DNA of 64,000 nucleotides from Pseudomonas sp. B21-023 (GCF_024749165.1 NZ_CP087190.1:1882001-1946000), one strand, 5' to 3'; positions 46,122 to 55,963 are shown, counted from the stretch's first letter. Notes: generated by a model from the sequence alone, not told the origin. Numbers and translations: made by a program.

Positions 46122-46889
46122 ATGCAGATCAACCACAAACATTTCATCGTCAGCGGCGCGGCCTCAGGGCTGGGCGCCGCCACCGCGCAGATGCTGGTCG
46201 AGGCGGGCGCCAAGGTCATGCTGGTCGACCTCAATGCCGCGGCCGTCGAAGCCAAGGCACGTGAACTGGGTGACAGCGCCGGTTTCGCGGTTGCCGATAT
46301 CAGTGACGAGCAGGCCGCAAAGGCGGCGGTCGACGCTGCTGTCAGTGCATTCGGCAGTATTCATGGCCTGATCAACTGTGCCGGTATCGTCGGCGCCGAG
46401 AAGGTGCTGGGCAAGCAGGGCCCGCATGGCCTGGCCAGCTTCACCAAGGTCATCAACGTCAACCTGATCGGCAGTTTCAACTTGCTGCGCCTTGCAGCGG
46501 CAGCCATGGCCGAGGGCCAGCCTGACGAAGGAGGGGAGCGCGGCGTGATCATCAACACCGCCTCCATCGCCGCTTATGACGGGCAGATTGGCCAGGCTGC
46601 CTATGCGGCATCCAAAGGCGCGATTGCCAGCCTCACGCTCCCTGCGGCCCGTGAGCTGGCGCGTTTCGGGATCCGCGTGATGACCATCGCCCCTGGCATC
46701 TTCGAGACGCCAATGATGGCCGGCATGACCCAGGAGGTTCGCGACTCCCTGGCCGCCGGCGTACCGTTCCCGCCGCGCCTGGGCCGCCCACAGGAGTACG
46801 CCGCCCTGGCCCGCCACATCATCGAGAACAGCATGCTCAACGGCGAGGTAATCCGCCTTGACGGCGCCCTGCGCATGGCTGCCAAGTAA
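46122..46889 (+). CDS. 3-hydroxyacyl-CoA dehydrogenase, SDR type (HSD17B10-like)
   Basis: A 255-residue short-chain dehydrogenase. The NAD-binding loop is [19 protein letters not shown]-like [11 protein letters not shown], catalytic Ser in [10 protein letters not shown] and the YxxxK pair in [12 protein letters not shown]. This type II SDR group includes 2-methyl-3-hydroxybutyryl-CoA dehydrogenase of isoleucine/2-methylbutyrate breakdown. The ATG is 10 nt after the synthetase stop, with AGGAA upstream. It performs the third beta-oxidation step here. Confidence 0.88.
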   Translation: MQINHKHFIVSGAASGLGAATAQMLVEAGAKVMLVDLNAAAVEAKARELGDSAGFAVADISDEQAAKAAVDAAVSAFGSIHGLINCAGIVGAEKVLGKQGPHGLASFTKVINVNLIGSFNLLRLAAAAMAEGQPDEGGERGVIINTASIAAYDGQIGQAAYAASKGAIASLTLPAARELARFGIRVMTIAPGIFETPMMAGMTQEVRDSLAAGVPFPPRLGRPQEYAALARHIIENSMLNGEVIRLDGALRMAAK

Positions 46890-46901
46890 GGAGCATTGAA
46901 C

Positions 46902-48095
46902 ATGACCCTCGTCAACGACCCAATTGTCATCGTTAGCGCCGTGCGCACGCCCATGGGCGGCCTGCAGGGCGATCTCAAGAGCCTCACCGCACCACAACTG
47001 GGCGCAGCGGCGATCCGCGCGGCTGTCGAACGCGCCGGTATCGATGCCGGCAGCGTCCAGGAGGTGCTGTTCGGCTGCGTGCTGCCGGCCGGGCAGGGCC
47101 AGGCCCCGGCGCGCCAGGCGGCCCTCGGCGCCGGGCTGGGCAAGCACACCACCTGCACCACGCTGAACAAGATGTGCGGCTCGGGCATGCAGGCGGCGAT
47201 CCTGGCCCACGACCAACTGCTGGCCGGCAGCGCCGAAGTGATCGTCGCGGGTGGCATGGAGAGCATGACCAACGCTCCATACCTGCTGGACAAGGCCCGT
47301 GGCGGCTACCGCATGGGCCACGGCAAGATCATCGACCACATGTTCATGGACGGCCTCGAGGACGCCTACGACAAAGGGCGGCTGATGGGGACGTTCGCCG
47401 AAGACTGCGCGCAGAAAGGCGATTTCAGCCGCGAAGCCCAGGATGCCTTCGCCATCGCCTCGCTGACCCGTGCGCAGGATGCGATCACGAGCGGCCGTTT
47501 CGCTGCCGAGATCGTCCCGGTGGAAGTCACCGAGGGCAAGGACAAGCGCGTCATCAAGGATGACGAGCAGCCGCCCAAGGCGCGCCTGGACAAGATCCCG
47601 CAGCTCAAGCCGGCCTTCCGCGAAGGCGGCACCGTCACCGCCGCCAACTCCAGCTCCATTTCCGACGGTGCCGCGGCGCTGGTGCTGATGCGCCGTTCCG
47701 AGGCCGAGAAGCGTGGCCTCAAGCCGTTGGCGCTGATCCATGGCCACGCGGCCTTCGCCGACACCCCGGCGCTGTTCCCCACCGCGCCCATCGGCGCCAT
47801 CGAAAAGCTGCTCAAGCGCACCGGCTGGACACTGGCCGAGGTGGACCTGTTCGAGATCAACGAGGCCTTCGCCGTGGTCACCCTGGCGGCCATGAAGCAT
47901 CTCGACCTGCCCCATGAGAAAGTGAACATCCACGGCGGTGCCTGTGCCCTGGGCCACCCGATCGGCGCCTCGGGCGCGCGCATTCTCGTGACCCTGCTGT
48001 CGGCGCTGCGCCAGAACAACCTGCGCCGTGGCGTGGCGGCCATCTGCATCGGCGGTGGCGAAGCGACGGCCATGGCCGTCGAATGCCTGTACTGA
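46902..48095 (+). CDS. acetyl-CoA acetyltransferase / 3-ketoacyl-CoA thiolase
   Basis: A 397-residue thiolase that cleaves 3-ketoacyl-CoA to acetyl-CoA and a shortened acyl-CoA. Nucleophile cysteine is in NKMCGSGMQAA (about residue 90), NEAFAVVTLAAM carries the family's NEAF box, and the C-terminal active-site loops are GGACALGHPIGASGARI and AAICIGGGEATAMAV. ATG 46902 follows AAGGAGC; the longer frame (TTG at 46896) is less likely. Gap to the next gene is 8 nt. Confidence 0.93.
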   Translation: MTLVNDPIVIVSAVRTPMGGLQGDLKSLTAPQLGAAAIRAAVERAGIDAGSVQEVLFGCVLPAGQGQAPARQAALGAGLGKHTTCTTLNKMCGSGMQAAILAHDQLLAGSAEVIVAGGMESMTNAPYLLDKARGGYRMGHGKIIDHMFMDGLEDAYDKGRLMGTFAEDCAQKGDFSREAQDAFAIASLTRAQDAITSGRFAAEIVPVEVTEGKDKRVIKDDEQPPKARLDKIPQLKPAFREGGTVTAANSSSISDGAAALVLMRRSEAEKRGLKPLALIHGHAAFADTPALFPTAPIGAIEKLLKRTGWTLAEVDLFEINEAFAVVTLAAMKHLDLPHEKVNIHGGACALGHPIGASGARILVTLLSALRQNNLRRGVAAICIGGGEATAMAVECLY

Positions 48096-48103
48096 GGTGA
48101 ATC

Positions 48104-49231
48104 ATGCTGGTAACTGACGAGCAACAACAGATCGCCGACGCGGTACGTGACTTCGCTCAGGAGCGCCTGAGGCCGTTTGCCGAGCAATGGGACAAGGATC
48201 ACCGCTTCCCCAGGGAGGCCATCGAGGAGATGGCCGGCATGGGGCTGTTTGGCATGCTGGTGCCAGAGCAGTACGGCGGCAGCGACACGGGCTACGTGGC
48301 CTACGCCATGGCCCTGGAAGAAATCGCCGCCGGTGACGGCGCCTGCTCCACCATCATGAGCGTGCACAATTCGGTGGGTTGCGTGCCGATCCTAAAGTTC
48401 GGCAACGAGGCGCAGAAGCAGCAGTTCCTGGCGCCGCTGGCCAGCGGCGCGATGCTCGGCGCGTTCGCCCTGACCGAGCCCCAGGCCGGCTCTGATGCCA
48501 GCAGCCTGAAGACCCGCGCTCGCCTGGACGGCGACCATTACGTACTCAATGGCAGCAAGCAGTTCATCACCTCCGGACAGAATGCCGGGGTGGTGATTGT
48601 CTTCGCCGTTACCGACCCGGATGCCGGCAAGCGCGGTATCACGGCCTTCATCGTGCCCACCGATGCACCGGGTTACCAGGTGGCGCGGGTCGAGGACAAG
48701 CTCGGCCAGCACGCCTCCGACACCTGCCAGATCGTCTTTGACAACGTGCGGGTACCGGTGGCCAATCGCCTGGGCGAGGAAGGGCAGGGTTACAAGATCG
48801 CCCTGGCCAACCTCGAGGGCGGGCGGATCGGTATTGCCTCGCAGTCGGTGGGCATGGCCCGCGCTGCCTTCGAAGTGGCCCGCGACTACGCCAATGAGCG
48901 GCAAACCTTCGGCAAGCCATTGATCGAGCACCAGGCGGTGGCTTTCCGCCTGGCCGACATGGCGACGAAAATCGCCGTGGCGCGCCAGATGGTGCTGCAC
49001 GCCGCCGCGTTGCGCGACGCCGGGCGCCCGGCGCTGGTGGAAGCCTCGATGGCCAAGCTTTTCGCCTCGGAAATGGCCGAAAAGGTCTGTTCGGATGCCT
49101 TGCAGACGCTTGGCGGTTATGGCTATCTGAGCGACTTCCCGCTGGAGCGCATCTACCGCGACGTGCGGGTCTGCCAGATCTACGAAGGCACCAGCGACAT
49201 TCAGCGCATGGTCATTGCGCGCAATCTTTGA
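48104..49231 (+). CDS. short/branched-chain acyl-CoA dehydrogenase
   Basis: A 375-residue FAD enzyme introducing the 2,3-double bond, passing electrons to ETF. Catalytic Glu lies in [19 protein letters not shown] near the C-terminus, and [20 protein letters not shown] binds FAD. Length and sequence fit the short-chain/2-methylbutyryl-CoA group. Its ATG follows TGAGGTG at a normal distance. It is third-last in the operon; expected substrate is the acyl-CoA from the first gene. Confidence 0.9.
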   Translation: MLVTDEQQQIADAVRDFAQERLRPFAEQWDKDHRFPREAIEEMAGMGLFGMLVPEQYGGSDTGYVAYAMALEEIAAGDGACSTIMSVHNSVGCVPILKFGNEAQKQQFLAPLASGAMLGAFALTEPQAGSDASSLKTRARLDGDHYVLNGSKQFITSGQNAGVVIVFAVTDPDAGKRGITAFIVPTDAPGYQVARVEDKLGQHASDTCQIVFDNVRVPVANRLGEEGQGYKIALANLEGGRIGIASQSVGMARAAFEVARDYANERQTFGKPLIEHQAVAFRLADMATKIAVARQMVLHAAALRDAGRPALVEASMAKLFASEMAEKVCSDALQTLGGYGYLSDFPLERIYRDVRVCQIYEGTSDIQRMVIARNL

Positions 49232-49244
49232 AGGAGCAGACTGC

Positions 49245-50018
49245 ATGGCATTCGAAACCATCCTGTTGGACATCCACGGCAAGGTCGGCCTGATCACCCT
49301 CAACCGCCCGCAGGCGCTCAACGCGCTGAACGCGCAGATCGTCGGCGAGATCAACCAGGCCCTGGACCAGCTCGAGCGTGACCCGAACATCGGCTGCGTG
49401 GTGCTCACCGGCTCCGCCAAGGCCTTCGCCGCAGGCGCCGACATCAAGGAAATGGCCGAGCTGCAATACCCGCAGATCTACGTCGACGACCTGTTCAGCG
49501 ACGCCGACCGCATCGCCAACCGGCGCAAGCCCATCATTGCCGCGGTATCGGGCTTCGCCCTGGGTGGCGGCTGCGAGCTGGCGATGATGTGCGACTTCAT
49601 CCTCGCCGCCGACAATGCCAAGTTTGGCCAGCCGGAAATCAACTTGGGCGTGTTGCCGGGCATGGGCGGTACCCAGCGCCTGACCCGCGCGGTGGGCAAG
49701 GCCAAGGCCATGGAGCTGTGCCTGACCGGGCGCCTGATGGGCGCCGAGGAAGCAGAGCGCGCCGGTCTGGTGGCGCGCATCGTGCCGCAGGCCGAGTTGG
49801 TGGAGGAGGCGTTGAAAGTGGCAGCGACTATTGCGGCCAAGTCGATCCCGGTGAGCATGATGGTCAAGGAGAGCGTCAATCGCGCCTTCGAAGTGACCTT
49901 GAGCGAAGGCGTGCGCTTCGAACGCCGGGTATTCCATGCCGCGTTTGCCACCGAAGACCAGAAAGAGGGCATGGCAGCCTTCATCGCCAAGCGCGAAGCA
50001 CAGTTCAAGGACCGTTGA
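49245..50018 (+). CDS. enoyl-CoA hydratase
   Basis: A 257-residue crotonase-fold enzyme adding water to the enoyl-CoA. The oxyanion hole region is [15 protein letters not shown] and [17 protein letters not shown]; the second catalytic Glu lies in [21 protein letters not shown] 49245 has AAGGAGC upstream; the open frame from 49215 is in the previous gene's end. With the four preceding genes it makes a complete oxidation spiral. The operon ends here, 34 nt from the convergent toxin-like gene. Confidence 0.93.
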   Translation: MAFETILLDIHGKVGLITLNRPQALNALNAQIVGEINQALDQLERDPNIGCVVLTGSAKAFAAGADIKEMAELQYPQIYVDDLFSDADRIANRRKPIIAAVSGFALGGGCELAMMCDFILAADNAKFGQPEINLGVLPGMGGTQRLTRAVGKAKAMELCLTGRLMGAEEAERAGLVARIVPQAELVEEALKVAATIAAKSIPVSMMVKESVNRAFEVTLSEGVRFERRVFHAAFATEDQKEGMAAFIAKREAQFKDR

Positions 50019-50052
50019 CGGGATGGGCGCGGCATTCGCCGCGCCCGACGGA

Positions 50053-53000
50053 TCAGAGGTTGAAGAAGTACCGTGCAGCGGCTGAAACGGTGATCGGGGC
50101 GCGGTACACCTCCACCACTGTGCCGCTTCCGTCGGCGTAGCGATGCCCCGGCATATGGCGTTGCGCGGCGAGTTTAAGGTGCCCTGCGGTGAAGTCGGCT
50201 TTTGCAGTGTTCATCGCCGGATAATGAAAGTGCGCATACCACAACACCTGCCCGTCATGGCTGATACCGTATTCGTCGAGGAAGTCCGCTGGCCTGCCCT
50301 TGACGCTGGCCAGGCGGGTACGGCTGCCGACCCTGCTGATCTGCACATGCTTACCCTCGACCAGGAACATCACTTCACCCATGCGCGGTTTCTGCGCCAT
50401 GGCGGCCGCCACGCGCAGCTGCGTTGCCTGCCCTTGCAGCTCGTCGGCGAGCCCGCGCAGGGCACGCGCCACCTGCTCGGCATCCTTGTCGCCCAGCGCC
50501 TCATCGGTCTCGTTGTCCTCGGTCAGGCTGGCTTCGATGGCATCGGCATGGGCTTGCAAGCGTTCCTGCTGGTGGCGCACGCTCTCCTCTAGTTCAACCG
50601 GCAGGTAGCGGCTCGAAACCGCTTGCAGCCTTGCCACCTCATCGCGGGCCGATTTCATCAGCCTGTCGCTGCCGTTGAGCAGGCGTTTGAGGCTTTGCCC
50701 GGCGCGCTGGGTGGCTGCCTGGGCAGGTTGGAGCTCGACCCATTCGCCCTGTTTGAGGTGGTAGGTGCGGGTGATGGTCTTGTTGTCCGGGCCTGGAATG
50801 TCAACCGTGTTTGCGTCATCCGCTCGGGGCTCGGCCAGCAGCAGGCCGTGTTCAGTGGTGTCGATCAGCCCCGGTACTTTCTTGCGCAGTTGTTGCAGCG
50901 TGCTGATCGACGGATAGTCAGGCAGCTCGGCGAGCTCCTGCTTGATGCGTGAGAGGATCCAGTCAACCTGTTCTTGCAGTTGGCGCATCGTCCGTTGCCC
51001 GGCCTCCCCGTTGATCTGCTCGGCGAAGTGCCCCAGTTGACGGGCCGCGGCCTGGAACTGTTCGAGGATGCTGCGCAACAATCGGACTGCGACTTCCTCG
51101 TCAGCGTCAACCAACCTGAACAGTTTGGCGCGCTGGGCGATGCCCAGCTCGACGTTGCTCCAGAAACGGTCTCGCCAGAAGGGCGCGTCGCCGCTTAGCC
51201 CGTGCACCAGCGTCATGCGGTTGACCAGCGCTTCGAGCCGCAGGAAGCGCAAGATCAGGTCGCGCTCTGCCGTGGCGGGCATGGCCGCGGCGAGCTTGCT
51301 CCATTGCAGTATCTCGGGTTGCTGCGGGCTCGCCAGCTTGTTCAGGGTGTCCTGGTTCTGGCGCAGGCGGGTGTTGTTGTCGATCATCTGCTCGATCAGC
51401 GGTGCCAGCGTGTCCAAGCGACTGGCAGCGATTCTCGCGTCGCTGGCAGAGAGGTCCATGCCCTGCTGCTGTTGCCTGGCAAGCTGCAGCAGTTGCTCGC
51501 GCGCCGGCTGGTAGCGCATGTGCAGGATCTTGCGCTGCAAGCGCTGACAGAAACTGTCCTGATAGACCGCGAAGGCGTGGACCTTCTTGAAATCCTTGAG
51601 CGGTTCCAAGCCATTGCGGGTTTTCAGCCGCTCGATGTGCGTGGTCCAAAAGTCGGAAAGCGCCTGTAACTTCTCCTGGCAGGTCTGCAAGGTGGTGTCG
51701 TCCTGGGTTGCGGCGGCGATTTTCTCGATAGTGGTCTGCTGCTTGATCTTCTCGGAGATGGTGTCCTTGTCCGCCTTTATCTGCTCATTGACTGTGCGCA
51801 GGGCGCTTTCCTTGTCCAGTTGCATCCTGCGTATCCGCTCTGGCAATGGCATGCCCCCCTCGAGTACCAGGCGCAGGTCCAGTTGCCAGCGACCCACCTC
51901 GTCGCGGCGTAACCACGGGCCATGCTCATGGTCCGGGCCGACGATACGCATCTGGTTGCGGGGCATGCTGAGCTCGACTTCGTACACTTTGCCGCCCAGT
52001 TGCGTGTAGAGCTTGCTGTCGTGCAGGTACAGGCCGCGCAGCGCGCCGCTGGGGACCGGAGTGCCGAGCGAGCTGGCGGCGACGGTGGCTTGTAACGCAT
52101 TCAGCGAACCGCGCTGGGCGTTGGTCAGCGTTTGCGTGGGGCGCGTCCAAGCGAAATCGAGGCGGCTGTCGGCAGGCTGCCTGACCTTCGGTGGCTCGGG
52201 CACGACGGATTCGGGTTCAGTGAGGTGGGCGGCGATAGCAGAGAACGGCGCCGTTTCACCTTGCTCCTGGCGCAGCCGGACCAACGAATGAGCGAACAGC
52301 AGCATGGAGATGTTGACCAGCAGGTTGACGATGGAGAGGCGATACCTGCTGGGCTCGCGTTCGGCATCCGCGTCCACGTACTCGGCCAGCGCGACCTCCA
52401 TCTGCGCCAGCCACGCCACTTTGCCCAGCGTGCCACCGGCGAGCGGCAGCAGGGTGTTGAACAGCAGCCATCCCAATTCCTTCCAGCGCGTCCAGCGGGT
52501 TTGCGCGGTGGTTGCTGCATGTTCTTCGAAGTGCTGCAGTGATTCGTTCACGCAAGCCAGGTAGAGCGCCGCACCAGGGTCGGCGACGGGGGCTTCCCTC
52601 GCCAGCTCCACCGGCGCCGGTGTGCCCCATGGCAGCGCACTGGTGTCTTCGAGTATCACGAACAGATGAGGCTCGAGAAAGCCGCCATGGGCGTAGAACC
52701 GTCGGTTCTCGGGCGCCAGGCGTTGCAGCAGGTCATCCTGCAGCTTGCCGGGGCTGCTGATGGCGACGAACAGCGCCAGCCGATCGCTGAACTGCAGCAG
52801 GGTGTCCTCATGTAGCGGACGGTACAGCAGGCAGGTCTCGGCGCCCGCGGACAGGGGCTCGATCAGCCAGGTGTTGCAGGGGTGGTCCACCGATGCCCCA
52901 GGCGACTTGATGAAGCCCAGCGGGCGCATGATCCAGCGTCGGGCTTCGTCATCTTCGGCCGTCCAGAATACTTGGGCGATACCGCTGGCAGCTTGCTGGT

Positions 53001-54606
53001 CCGGCAGTTTGCCACGCAGATAAAGCTCCTGTGCCAAAGCGGGCAGTTGGCTGCGCAATTGAGTGGTGAGCAGGCGCTGACGAGTGACGCGTCCGTTCGG
53101 ATCGTCCAGCAGCTTGCGGCGCAGCATGGCAGGGTAGCTTGCACCGATGTCCAGCTCGCTGACCACGCTGCGCAGGTAGCTCTCGGTCATCCATTCGGGC
53201 AAGGGGCTCGCGTCAGTCGAACGCAGTTCGACCCGGCCCGGTCGGAGCAGGCCGAGGTTGCCGATTGCCAGCTGGGCCAGTGTGTACTCGACCGGCGTCA
53301 CCTCGCCTGTGGTGAGGACCCCGCCTTGGGCAGGCGCGGCGACGCCGGTGGTCTGGTAGTTGAATACCCTGACATGCTTGGGGTCGACACTGTCATCGGG
53401 GTGATCAGCCGCGAAGCGTGCAGCCAGTTGCCGGTTGGCAAAGCCTTGCGCGTTGTCGACGCCATCGAGCCAGAACTGGCCTTGGTTATCCTGACAGCCT
53501 TGGGCGACATCGAGGAGCAGCGTGCTGAAGTGCATCAGCGAGCGGCTCTGGGCATTGCGCAGCCAGTCTGGCAGATGCTGCAACAAACTCTGGCGTTTAG
53601 TGGCCTCGACTTCGCTGCACAGGGCGATCATGGAGGTCAGCCGGTCCAGGTCCAGGTTCATGTTGAGGGCATCGAGCCTGGTTCGATACTGTCCCGCGCG
53701 GTGCGTGATGACCCGCAACTGCTGATCGAGCACGCCAAGTGCCTGGGTTTCGAAGTGTCCTTGGCTCGAAAGGCTGATGCTGACCTGGCGTGGGGCGTAG
53801 TGGGGCGCGGCGGGCCAGTAGCGGCCAATCGCCTCGAGCATGTCCTGACGGGACTTGAAACTGTACAGCTTGCCGGCCAGCGTGAAGAGCAAGGTCAGAT
53901 CGCGTGTGGGATCACCATCGGCGTGTTCGATGAGCAAGGCGCTGGCAAGGTCGGTATCGAGCTTGCCATCGGCAGAGAAATCCACGCCGAGATGGGAAAC
54001 CTTCAGACCAGCCGTGTTACTCCACCTGTCCAGTCCTTGCGCGAATGGCTGGTCATGCACCAAGGTGGCGACTGCCAGGGCGAAAGCGGGAAGGCTCCCC
54101 GCGCTACGGTGAGCGTCGACAGCGGTTTGCAACTGAGCACGCAGGAACGCTGCATACCATTGCCAGGGCGTCTGCCCGTTCTTATCGAAGGCGCTCCAGT
54201 AGGCAGTCAGCGACTGTTCATAGGCCTCGAGCAGAAACGGCCCGGCCTCGTTGATCAGCAGCTCGACCCGATGCAGGTCGATGTCCACCTGCCAGGCCGG
54301 ATCCCCATCCACGTGGGTGGTGACGAAGTTTTCGCCATCGCTCAGGTTCAGGGTCTTTCGTGCGCAGTAGCGCTCTACGAGCACGTGCGACAAGGGGCGC
54401 ACCCAGGTGTCACCAGTGCGTGGATGGCGGCTTGCCAGATACAGCGCGAGCGGGTCATGCGGGTTGTCTGGCAAGTGCCGCAGCCATTGCTGGCGCAGGA
54501 TCTGGTCAGCGGCGTCGAGCAGTACCGGGCGATCACTGAAGCGTCGGGCGACCTTGCAATCCAGGTTGCTGGAGCGGGCTATACGGTGGTGCAGGTTGTC
54601 GGTCAT
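50053..54606 (-). CDS. giant toxin-like protein, DUF6543/dermonecrotic-type
   Basis: A 1517-residue protein opening MTDNLHHRIARSSNLDCKVA, with no signal peptide. Residues 1-700 resemble the N-terminal region of Pseudomonas dermonecrotic toxin-like (DUF6543) proteins; hydrophobic helices lie at about 709-740 and 754-777 (LLFNTLLPLAGGTLGKVAWL, LSIVNLLVNISMLLFAHSLV). The module around 854-910 (GLYLHDSKLYTQLGGKVYEV, GPWLRRDEVGRWQLDLRLVL) parallels that of the NEL protein at 39861. The following 500 residues are long coiled coil/helical, and the C-terminus (residues about 1420-1517) is compact. No catalytic motif is recognised. It lies in reverse orientation against the beta-oxidation operon and may be a host-targeted or contact-dependent toxin. 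Confidence 0.75.
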   Translation of the reverse strand: MTDNLHHRIARSSNLDCKVARRFSDRPVLLDAADQILRQQWLRHLPDNPHDPLALYLASRHPRTGDTWVRPLSHVLVERYCARKTLNLSDGENFVTTHVDGDPAWQVDIDLHRVELLINEAGPFLLEAYEQSLTAYWSAFDKNGQTPWQWYAAFLRAQLQTAVDAHRSAGSLPAFALAVATLVHDQPFAQGLDRWSNTAGLKVSHLGVDFSADGKLDTDLASALLIEHADGDPTRDLTLLFTLAGKLYSFKSRQDMLEAIGRYWPAAPHYAPRQVSISLSSQGHFETQALGVLDQQLRVITHRAGQYRTRLDALNMNLDLDRLTSMIALCSEVEATKRQSLLQHLPDWLRNAQSRSLMHFSTLLLDVAQGCQDNQGQFWLDGVDNAQGFANRQLAARFAADHPDDSVDPKHVRVFNYQTTGVAAPAQGGVLTTGEVTPVEYTLAQLAIGNLGLLRPGRVELRSTDASPLPEWMTESYLRSVVSELDIGASYPAMLRRKLLDDPNGRVTRQRLLTTQLRSQLPALAQELYLRGKLPDQQAASGIAQVFWTAEDDEARRWIMRPLGFIKSPGASVDHPCNTWLIEPLSAGAETCLLYRPLHEDTLLQFSDRLALFVAISSPGKLQDDLLQRLAPENRRFYAHGGFLEPHLFVILEDTSALPWGTPAPVELAREAPVADPGAALYLACVNESLQHFEEHAATTAQTRWTRWKELGWLLFNTLLPLAGGTLGKVAWLAQMEVALAEYVDADAEREPSRYRLSIVNLLVNISMLLFAHSLVRLRQEQGETAPFSAIAAHLTEPESVVPEPPKVRQPADSRLDFAWTRPTQTLTNAQRGSLNALQATVAASSLGTPVPSGALRGLYLHDSKLYTQLGGKVYEVELSMPRNQMRIVGPDHEHGPWLRRDEVGRWQLDLRLVLEGGMPLPERIRRMQLDKESALRTVNEQIKADKDTISEKIKQQTTIEKIAAATQDDTTLQTCQEKLQALSDFWTTHIERLKTRNGLEPLKDFKKVHAFAVYQDSFCQRLQRKILHMRYQPAREQLLQLARQQQQGMDLSASDARIAASRLDTLAPLIEQMIDNNTRLRQNQDTLNKLASPQQPEILQWSKLAAAMPATAERDLILRFLRLEALVNRMTLVHGLSGDAPFWRDRFWSNVELGIAQRAKLFRLVDADEEVAVRLLRSILEQFQAAARQLGHFAEQINGEAGQRTMRQLQEQVDWILSRIKQELAELPDYPSISTLQQLRKKVPGLIDTTEHGLLLAEPRADDANTVDIPGPDNKTITRTYHLKQGEWVELQPAQAATQRAGQSLKRLLNGSDRLMKSARDEVARLQAVSSRYLPVELEESVRHQQERLQAHADAIEASLTEDNETDEALGDKDAEQVARALRGLADELQGQATQLRVAAAMAQKPRMGEVMFLVEGKHVQISRVGSRTRLASVKGRPADFLDEYGISHDGQVLWYAHFHYPAMNTAKADFTAGHLKLAAQRHMPGHRYADGSGTVVEVYRAPITVSAAARYFFNL

Positions 54607-55014
54607 GGTCCTGGCCTGGTGTTTGAAAGAGGACCATCAGGCGATTTTTCGCGCTTGCCTGGGCTTTAGCCGACTACTACCCGGTCCGCGGATAGCTGCG
54701 CAGAGCAAGCGGTGGTGGCTGCGTTCCAAGGTGTAGGACGGTGGGCGGGGCTGACAGCACCATGTTTGTTGCGGCATATTGCACTGAGACGCCCGGCAGA
54801 CGCGCAAACCCGGCAAACCACGACGCCAATTAGCGGATTCCTGGCCATTTCGGTCAAATCCCCCGTCATTTCTGTTGCCCACTGCCGCGCGGCACCTTAG
54901 ACTTCCGCCCCCTGTAAAAGAGTGCCGGTTGGCGCTTGAAGAATTCCGCCCCCGACGTGCCATCGTCGGTGGCACCCGAATCGCCCATATGCACATTTTT
55001 TCATAGAGAAATCG
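54607..55014. other. 408-nt intergenic region upstream of the DksA-like gene, no gene seen
   Basis: Both strands contain short open frames but none with a good start signal and family content. The stretch holds a repeated TTCCGCCCCC (54903 and 54944 areas), a GGTGGCACC/ GGTGCCATC-type partial inverted repeat (about 54957-54980) and an AT-rich CATTTTTTCATAG just before the DksA-like start. It must contain the promoters of both flanking genes, which diverge from it. Confidence 0.5.
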
Positions 55015-55419
55015 ATGACCAAGGAACAGTTGCTGGCCATGTCGGCCGATGACTACATGAACGCCGAGCAGCTCGCGTATTTCACCGCGCTGCTGCAGGC
55101 GATGAAAGTCGAAACTCACGAGCGCATCGAACTCAGCCGCACCGCCATCGAAAGCCTGGATACCCCGTCGGATCCCGCTGACGTGGCGTCGGTCGAGGAA
55201 GAACGCACCTGGTTGGTCAATGCCATCGACCGCGACCAGCGTCTGCTGCCGCAACTGGAGATGGCGCTGGACCGCATCACCGACGAAAGCTTCGGCTGGT
55301 GCGACGACAGCGGCGAGCCGATCGGCCTGAAGCGCCTGCTGATCAGCCCGACCACCAAGTACTGCATCGAAGCCCAGGAGCGTCACGAACAGCTCGACCG
55401 CCACCAGCGGCAGATCTGA
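55015..55419 (+). CDS. DksA/TraR-family protein, two-cysteine variant
   Basis: A 134-residue RNA polymerase secondary-channel factor resembling DksA, which with ppGpp adjusts transcription. The coiled-coil tip motif is present (SDPADVASVEEERTWLVNAI), so activity on polymerase is plausible. The zinc-finger region has only two cysteines: FGWCDDSGEPIGLKRLLISP and YCIEAQERHEQL, against four in canonical DksA. It resembles the DksA2 class, which does not need zinc. ATG 55015 follows AGAGAA. A strong terminator follows. Confidence 0.9.
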   Translation: MTKEQLLAMSADDYMNAEQLAYFTALLQAMKVETHERIELSRTAIESLDTPSDPADVASVEEERTWLVNAIDRDQRLLPQLEMALDRITDESFGWCDDSGEPIGLKRLLISPTTKYCIEAQERHEQLDRHQRQI

Positions 55420-55434
55420 TCCAACGCCTTGTGC

Positions 55435-55473
55435 AAGGCCCCGCGGAGCGATCCCTGGGGCCTTCGTGTTTTC
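55435..55473 (+). terminator. rho-independent terminator of the DksA-like gene
   Basis: AAGGCCCC (55435-55442) and GGGGCCTT (55457-55464) form an 8-bp stem around a 14-nt loop, followed by CGTGTTTTC. It lies 16 nt after the stop codon. Confidence 0.8.
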
Positions 55474-55492
55474 TTGCCTTGCATCAAGCATG

Positions 55493-55558
55493 GCCGCCGC
55501 CATCGAGGCGCCACGTGCCGGCGAGCACGGACGTGGCTTCGCGGTGGCCGATGAGCTG
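55493..55558 (+). pseudogene. relic of a methyl-accepting chemotaxis protein signalling tip
   Basis: The plus strand encodes AAAIEAPRAGEHGRGFAVADEL, i.e. nearly the MCP hairpin-tip consensus ([22 protein letters not shown]) with one substitution and one missing residue. The surrounding frame is a short 60-codon ORF (55466-55648) with no further MCP sequence. It is a 22-codon remnant of a chemoreceptor. The rest of 55420-55760 has no gene. Confidence 0.65.
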
Positions 55559-55760
55559 GGTACCGGGGTGAACAAACCGGTGTGCAGCTTGCACAGATTA
55601 CGGGACTGGCAGCCCGTGTCGAAGGCCAGGTCCGCGCAAGTGGATTGAGCGGATTTGTTGCCGGAATTGCAATACAGCTGTGCCTGGCGGCGCTTTTTCC
55701 CAGGCAGGGCAGGCCGTATCATGCGCGTATCGTTAGGTTGCTAATTAAATTCCGGAGGGA

Positions 55761-55958
55761 ATGATGAATAGCCAAGTCGATGTCGCCGTCATGATCGGGA
55801 CTGGCGTGCCGCGCTCAATGCAGGCCCTGGGCAACCGTGTGTGTTGGGTGGTACTGGTCGATGGCGAGCGTCGCGGCACAGCATTCGCCAGCCGCGCCGA
55901 AGCCTTGGAATGCCGGGATGCCTGGCTGGCCCTGCTGGACAGCTGCAACGCGGCCTGA
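55761..55958 (+). CDS. small hypothetical protein, 65 aa
   Basis: A short soluble protein (MMNSQVDVAVMIGTGVPRSM, then VCWVVLVDGERRGTAFASRA) with two Cys near the C-terminus. A strong GGAGGGA site is present (start at 55761 or 55764). Pattern of a strand-loop-helix protein; no family recognised. It converges on the next gene with only 5 nt between stops. Confidence 0.65.
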   Translation: MMNSQVDVAVMIGTGVPRSMQALGNRVCWVVLVDGERRGTAFASRAEALECRDAWLALLDSCNAA

Positions 55959-55963
55959 GGCGT

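Noticed and set aside
46164..47957. Minus-strand 597-codon frame opposite SDR and thiolase genes
   Set aside because: Antisense shadow; the plus strand carries catalytic motifs of two enzymes.
54607..55014. Possible Zur box upstream of the two-cysteine DksA
   Set aside because: No AT-rich palindrome resembling a Zur site is visible by eye.
54637..55722. 361-codon minus-strand frame across the DksA-like gene and its upstream gap
   Set aside because: It runs through the DksA-like gene on the opposite strand with no motif and no ribosome site.
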